DNA of 24,787 bases from a virus, in the IMG/VR virus record IMGVR_UViG_3300017783_002359, positions 1-24,787 of that record; one strand, written 5' to 3'. Made by a program: the position numbers and the translations under genes. Under the pieces are notes generated by a model. The model was not told the origin of the DNA. It was given only the letters and a program-made list of their open reading frames with translations, and did not search any database. Below, piece by piece: positions 21,503-24,787 of this stretch (position 1 is its first letter; every line of letters starts with the position of its first letter).

Positions 21503-21769
21503 ATGGCTAGAACTAAAATGTCAAAAACGACAAAAGTGAGAAATCTTTTCTCAAAAGGTAATTCTGTTACTTGGAAGACTCTAAGAAACACATTTGACCT
21601 TAAATCACCAGCTGCAATGGTTGGTAAATTAAGAAACGAAGGTATGATGATTTATGAAAATAGAACATCTGCTGGAGTATCTTACAGAGTAGGAACACCA
21701 TCAAAAGCTGTTATCGCAGCTGGTCAAACTGCTTTGTTTGGTTCACAAGGTTACGCTGTATCAGCATAA
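21503..21769 (+). CDS. Small helix-turn-helix-like protein, two possible starts
   Basis: The 88-aa form starts MARTKMSKTTKVRNLFSKGN behind AAGGAGAT. TWKTLRNTFDLKSPAAMVGK, LRNEGMMIYENR is a winged-helix-like DNA-binding pattern, then a strand GVSYRVGTPSKA. I recall similar MART-x-K proteins in T4-type cyanophages. An in-frame ATG at 21449 has its own good site (TGAGGAG, 5-base spacing) and would add MLKYIMNKLNAKKQGDVK, giving 106 aa. Both forms may be made. A terminator (21791-21828) follows. Role as a transcription regulator is inference. Confidence 0.75.
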   Translation: MARTKMSKTTKVRNLFSKGNSVTWKTLRNTFDLKSPAAMVGKLRNEGMMIYENRTSAGVSYRVGTPSKAVIAAGQTALFGSQGYAVSA

Positions 21770-21780
21770 CCCTTTAATTT

Positions 21781-21857
21781 TGAGGCGGACACCGATGGTT
21801 TTATTAGTTTATCCCATCAAGGTTTTTTCATATCTACCTTTCTTTCTGTCCGCCTCA
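21781..21857 (+). repeat. 11-bp inverted repeat enclosing a terminator
   Basis: TGAGGCGGACA (21781-21791) and TGTCCGCCTCA (21847-21857) are perfect complements and stand out as the most GC-rich stretch of the intergenic region. They enclose 55 bases that contain the terminator hairpin. The whole 77-base unit ends 12 bases before a T4-like late promoter. Confidence 0.7.
21791..21828 (+). terminator. Rho-independent terminator after the HTH-like gene
   Basis: ACCGATGG (21791-21798) pairs with CCATC-(AA)-GGT (21814-21823), eight pairs with a bulged AA, followed by TTTTTT (21823-21828). Loop of 15 bases. It lies 22 bases after the stop codon. Confidence 0.68.
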
Positions 21858-21869
21858 TTATCCTCCATG

Positions 21870-21877
21870 TATAAATA
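21870..21877 (+). promoter_or_regulatory. T4-type late promoter
   Basis: TATAAATA is the T4 late-promoter -10 sequence recognised by gp55 sigma; no -35 box is needed. It lies 39 bases before ATG 21917 and outside any gene. The same octamer inside nrdA (near 6041) is coding and not counted. Confidence 0.65.
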
Positions 21878-21916
21878 TACTAGTATGAAATTATTAAACA
21901 AATTGGAGAATTAATC

Positions 21917-22447
21917 ATGGTACAACAAAACCCAAATCTAATAAGCAAAGCTGCAATGACAGCCATGCAATCAACCTCTGGTTCAAGTGAACCATTGTTG
22001 TCAGAAATTTTAACAAAAGTAAACAACGCAAAAGATAAACCTAAAAAGATTGCCGTTTTAAAAGAAAACGATAGTCCACATTTAAGAATGATTTTAAAAG
22101 GTGCATTTGACCCTAACATTGTATGGGATTTACCAAAAGGCACACCACCATTTATACCAAATGAAGTACCAGCAGGTACCGAACATAGTTGGTTGAGAAC
22201 AGAATCAAAAAAACTATGGCATTTTGTCAAAGGTGCAGATGATGGAACTAAAAAAGTATCTAAAGAAACTATGTTCTTACAAATCCTAGAAGGATTACAT
22301 GTTGACGAGGCAAACGTACTCTTAAATATGAAAGACAAGGTTCTTAATAAGAAGTATAAAGGTTTAACTGAAGCAGTGGTTAAGGAAGCGTTCAATTGGG
22401 ACGATAATTTTGTTAAAATTGAAAAAGGACCGTCTTATCCTGTCTAA
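21917..22447 (+). CDS. DUF6433-type T4-like phage protein
   Basis: This 176-aa protein matches, from memory, a family widespread in T4-type cyanophages and marine phages. Its blocks are KKIAVLKENDSPHLRMILKG, AFDPNIVWDLPKGTPPF, NEVPAGTEHSWL, LWHFVKGADDGT, ETMFLQILEGLHVDEANVLL and LTEAVVKEAFNWDDNF. Function is unknown. GGAGA precedes ATG 21917. It stands alone between a late promoter and a separate sigma70-like promoter, so it is probably a late gene, for example a morphogenesis or virion component; that is inferred from the promoter only. Confidence 0.8.
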   Translation: MVQQNPNLISKAAMTAMQSTSGSSEPLLSEILTKVNNAKDKPKKIAVLKENDSPHLRMILKGAFDPNIVWDLPKGTPPFIPNEVPAGTEHSWLRTESKKLWHFVKGADDGTKKVSKETMFLQILEGLHVDEANVLLNMKDKVLNKKYKGLTEAVVKEAFNWDDNFVKIEKGPSYPV

Positions 22448-22516
22448 TTTAGAACAAAAATAGAACAAATCACTACAAAACACAGTAAAATAAGTCTTTT
22501 TAGCTAAAGAAAGTGC

Positions 22517-22544
22517 TTGACTTTGTTGTCGGAACCTGTATAAT
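22517..22544 (+). promoter_or_regulatory. Strong sigma70-like promoter
   Basis: TTGACT (22517-22522), 16-base spacer, TATAAT (22539-22544) with TG extension. Upstream are a palindrome TTTAGCTAAA (22499-22508) and an AAAGT/ACTTT repeat around the -35 box. The -10 box ends 30 bases before ATG 22575. Confidence 0.75.
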
Positions 22545-22574
22545 GGTACCATAAATAATAACAAAGGATATATA

Positions 22575-22901
22575 ATGAAAAAATTAGTATTAATCTTCTT
22601 CGCAATTTACTTGGCCTCTTGGTCAGTGGTGAGTTGTGCTAAAGCAGATGATTATAATACTGCCGTAGTTGGTCACGTTATCACACAAAAAGTACAAGGT
22701 AATAATGTTGACATGTCAGTGTTTGAAGCTGAACTACAAAAAATGTTTGCTATCTTTGCTTTGCAAGTTGCAGACCATATGGAAAAGAATTTACCTATGA
22801 TTATGGAAACCATCACTGCTCAGTTAAGACAAGAGATTGACAGTAAACATAAGTGTTTGCTATTGAAAGATAGTAAAATCACTGATAAGGAATGTTCATA
22901 A
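22575..22901 (+). CDS. Exported small protein, 108 aa
   Basis: N-terminal signal peptide (KKLVLIFFAIYLASWSVVSC, then AKA-DD), probably cleaved after residue 24. The cysteine at 21 is not in a good lipobox. The mature ~84 residues are helical (FEAELQKMFAIFALQVADHM, then METITAQLRQEID) with two late cysteines (HKCLLLKDSKITDKECS) that may pair. It should be periplasmic. AAAGGAT ribosome site. It leads a unit that later encodes a cell-wall hydrolase, so an envelope or lysis-related role is possible but unproven. Confidence 0.75.
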   Translation: MKKLVLIFFAIYLASWSVVSCAKADDYNTAVVGHVITQKVQGNNVDMSVFEAELQKMFAIFALQVADHMEKNLPMIMETITAQLRQEIDSKHKCLLLKDSKITDKECS

Positions 22902-22904
22902 TAT

Positions 22905-23213
22905 ATGGCAAAGAAACCAACTAGCAAAAAACTAAAGTACGATATACCAGAGATACCATTTACATATGATTTCTATTTGGTGTATTGGGAGGATATTCAA
23001 TCCGACGCTGGTTGGAAAACAATGAAAGAAATTCAAAACATGAAACCTGCTATCTGTGTATCAACTGGTTGGTTGGTAAAAGAAGATAGACAAGTACATG
23101 TATTGATGAGTGACTACAATTATGAAGAGAATGGTGACTTGGCAGATGGTGGTAACACAACAGTTATACCTACAAAGAACGTTATCAGAAAATTCAAAAT
23201 TGCAGATTTATAA
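22905..23213 (+). CDS. Hypothetical protein, 102 aa
   Basis: Starts three bases after the previous stop. A basic N-terminus (MAKKPTSKKLKYDIPEIPFT) precedes a strand-rich domain: YDFYLVYWEDIQSDAGWKTM, then KPAICVSTGWLVKEDRQ and VHVLMSDYNYEENGD. The final strand is NVIRKFKIADL. The GW-LVKE-Y pattern recalls small phage proteins with an SH3-like fold, but I recognise no named family. Confidence 0.72.
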   Translation: MAKKPTSKKLKYDIPEIPFTYDFYLVYWEDIQSDAGWKTMKEIQNMKPAICVSTGWLVKEDRQVHVLMSDYNYEENGDLADGGNTTVIPTKNVIRKFKIADL

Positions 23214-23239
23214 TATAACAATCCTGGGAGGATTACATA

Positions 23240-23572
23240 ATGAGTAAGCGAAAGACTAAAGAACTAGACCACCACCTCAAAAACATTATTGGCAAAGTGC
23301 CAGACATGTTAAAAAACTTCATAAAATCAGACGAGCAACAACTATTATACTATTCTGGCGAATGGGCAAAAGATGTATATGATAACTTCACTGAAAAACA
23401 GGCTGAAAAAATATTTGGTAAGATTAAGAAATTACAACCTGACCTAATGTTCTTTCAAAAAAAACTACCTGAATTTACAGATGAAGAGGGTCATGTGTAT
23501 GGTGGTTACGATTACATTGCTCGTAAAAAACATATAAGTAGAAACAAATTCATAGTACGTAGAGGTAGATAA
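23240..23572 (+). CDS. Hypothetical basic protein, 110 aa
   Basis: A strong ribosome site (GGGAGG) precedes ATG 23240. The protein is basic with a helical N-terminal half (LDHHLKNIIGKVPDMLKNFI) and a YYSGEWAKDVYDNF segment. It ends in a lysine/arginine-rich tail (ARKKHISRNKFIVRRGR). No catalytic motif seen. Its stop overlaps the glucosaminidase start (TAATG), so the two proteins are likely made together. Confidence 0.72.
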   Translation: MSKRKTKELDHHLKNIIGKVPDMLKNFIKSDEQQLLYYSGEWAKDVYDNFTEKQAEKIFGKIKKLQPDLMFFQKKLPEFTDEEGHVYGGYDYIARKKHISRNKFIVRRGR

Positions 23573-24243
23573 TGAGAAAATCATTAATCCGAATCAAAGA
23601 GGCTTTTGAAAAGTTTTTTACCATTGCAGGCGTTCTTGCTGTTATAGCTTTAATAGCGTGGTTAACCTATGGTACACCACCAGAAGCAAATGAACTACCA
23701 GAAGACCTTACAACAGAAGACGTAAACGAGATAGTTGAAACAGAAGAGAAGTTTGATGTAGAACAAATATTGGTTGAAAAACCAGACTTTGAACATAATA
23801 GTAATCAAACTTTTTTAATCAGTGTACGTGGGTGTATTCATTATATTGAGAACACCACTACAGATATATTACCAGTAAACCACGAACTATTACTAGCACA
23901 GGCGGCTTTAGAGAGTGGTTGGGGTACATCTAGGTTTGCCAAAGAGGGTAAGAATTTATTTGGCATACGTACATATGATTTGAGAGAACCACATATGTTA
24001 CCGTCAAACAATCCTAAAAAGTGGGGTGTAAAAGTTTATTCGCATGAATGTGATTCTGTTTTACACTATATGAATATCTTAAACAATGGTAGTGCCTTTG
24101 GTGATTATCAAAATTTAAGAGACACTATAGGTATTGATGACCCATTTCCATTAGTTGAAACATTGGATGCTTATGCCTCTGATAAAAACTATTTTGGCAA
24201 AGTTAGGTCTATTATCAGGAAGATACAAAAAGAATACAACTAA
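23572..24243 (+). CDS. Membrane-anchored glucosaminidase-type muralytic enzyme
   Basis: The 223-aa protein has a basic N-terminus, one membrane helix (~17-33, TIAGVLAVIALIAWLTY) and an acidic linker (~36-70). A C-terminal glucosaminidase/Bax-type domain follows (LLLAQAALESGWGTSRF, ~107-122, with E114 as the probable catalytic Glu, then GKNLFGIRTYD and a YHECDS-like segment, and ASDKNYFGKVRSII). Enzymes of this fold cleave peptidoglycan glycan strands. The anchor, instead of a cleavable signal, suggests a signal-arrest type endolysin or a lytic enzyme tethered in the periplasm. It could also help tail-associated entry. Confidence 0.85.
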   Translation: MRKSLIRIKEAFEKFFTIAGVLAVIALIAWLTYGTPPEANELPEDLTTEDVNEIVETEEKFDVEQILVEKPDFEHNSNQTFLISVRGCIHYIENTTTDILPVNHELLLAQAALESGWGTSRFAKEGKNLFGIRTYDLREPHMLPSNNPKKWGVKVYSHECDSVLHYMNILNNGSAFGDYQNLRDTIGIDDPFPLVETLDAYASDKNYFGKVRSIIRKIQKEYN

Positions 24244-24251
24244 ATATAACC

Positions 24252-24787
24252 ATGTTAACAATATTCATAACTTTCATTAGTGCGATTTCTATATCTATAA
24301 TAGCCGCTGGTTATTCTATTATGGGACTTGCCACATTATTCGCAGGAGCAGTGCTTCCCATTATTGCTATGGGTAGTGCATTAGAGGTTGGTAAACTTGT
24401 AGCCGCCTCTTGGTTGTATAATAACTGGAACAATAAACTTGTACCACAAACTATAAAGGCCTATCTTACATTTGCCGTTATAGTATTAGTCTTTATCACA
24501 TCTATGGGTATCTTTGGTTTCTTATCAAAGGCACACCTTGACCAAGTACAACCACAATCAAGTAACAATATTAAAATAGAGTTGTTAGATAATCAAATCA
24601 AACAACAGAATATAATTATATACAGGTCTCAAAAGACTTTAACTCTATTAGACAAGGCATTAGAGAAATATGTTGACATGGAATATGTCACAAGAGGTCT
24701 TAAAGAAAGAGAAAAACAAAAACCTGAAAGAGACGCCTTAACACTTGCAATTAATAATGCTAGTGATAAGATAACAGAATTATCAGA
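24252..24787 (+). CDS. Membrane and coiled-coil phage protein, 3' end cut by window
   Basis: Open from ATG 24252 to the window edge (178 codons plus two bases). Three membrane segments are visible: ~4-22, ~24-42 and ~70-92 (FAVIVLVFITSMGIFGFL). Between them lies LEVGKLVAASWLYNNWNN (~44-61). After residue ~105 a charged coiled coil begins (LLDNQIKQQNIIIYRSQ and on). From memory, proteins with the 'GKLVAASWLYNNWN' block occur widely in marine T4-type phages with no known function. It starts 8 bases after the glucosaminidase stop. Confidence 0.8.
   Translation, partial: MLTIFITFISAISISIIAAGYSIMGLATLFAGAVLPIIAMGSALEVGKLVAASWLYNNWNNKLVPQTIKAYLTFAVIVLVFITSMGIFGFLSKAHLDQVQPQSSNNIKIELLDNQIKQQNIIIYRSQKTLTLLDKALEKYVDMEYVTRGLKEREKQKPERDALTLAINNASDKITELS

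Noticed and set aside
21880-22395. 171-codon minus-strand frame
   Set aside because: Antisense to the DUF6433-type gene, no ribosome site, all confirmed genes are on the plus strand.
1-24787. CRISPR arrays, insertion sequences, attachment sites
   Set aside because: No spaced direct repeats, no transposase or integrase motifs, and no tRNA-linked duplications were seen.

Overview
The window reads as part of a T4-type marine myophage genome, most likely one infecting an AT-rich oceanic alphaproteobacterium such as SAR11. The reasons are low GC, every gene on the plus strand, stop/start overlaps (ATGA, TAATG) throughout, a T4 gp61-type primase, phage class Ia NrdA/NrdB, a glutaredoxin, a DUF6433-type protein behind a T4-like late promoter (TATAAATA), and many short hypotheticals of the kind shared by cyanophages and pelagiphages. 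No structural or packaging genes are present. The host assignment is inference from family resemblance; no database search was possible.

Layout. (1) 1-2866: the tail of a curlin-repeat protein, a full-length membrane CHASE2-class III adenylate cyclase, a small basic protein that appears to start at CTG, and a coiled-coil protein with one membrane helix, closed by a terminator near 2886-2923. (2) 2946-14733: a strong sigma70-like promoter, then a continuous run of primase, nrdA, nrdB, zinc-ribbon protein and RuvC-like nuclease. This passes directly into a 6.6 kb surface-glycan module: FkbM methyltransferase, two DxD glycosyltransferases, three tandem diverged GT-B-like paralogs, a 44-aa protein, a truncated nucleotide-sugar dehydrogenase, a small membrane protein and a third DxD glycosyltransferase. 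(3) 14808-17196: promoter and a train of very small early-type genes, including a 24-aa membrane peptide, a DUF3310-like protein and two copies of a 'YDTSLNY' protein family, followed by structured RNA at 17209-17276. (4) 17303-21769: promoter and more small genes, with an envelope cluster (exported proteins, a 17-kDa-antigen-like lipoprotein, a second protein with the same C-terminal pattern, a 47-aa membrane peptide, an LPP20-like lipoprotein), then a glutaredoxin, a conserved T4-type hypothetical and a small helix-turn-helix-like protein. (5) 21781-24787: a terminator nested in an 11-bp inverted repeat, a late promoter with a DUF6433 gene, then another sigma70-like promoter driving an exported protein, two hypotheticals, a membrane-anchored glucosaminidase and a membrane/coiled-coil protein that runs off the window.

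How it fits together. Nucleotide supply (NrdA, NrdB, glutaredoxin), priming (gp61) and junction processing (RuvC-like) serve replication. The glycan and lipoprotein modules probably remodel the host surface or the virion. The cyclase with the adjoining curlin-like gene suggests manipulation of host second-messenger signalling and extracellular fibres. Four terminator/hairpin-promoter junctions (2886-2974, 14762-14835, 17209-17331, 22499-22544) divide the window into transcription units, three of them with 27-30 nt between the -10 box and the ATG.

A genome-scale signal cuts across all of this. By my manual scan the tetramer GATC occurs only three times in 24.8 kb, each time inside GGATCC, and TCGA only once. 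That is far below base-composition expectation and suggests restriction-site avoidance.
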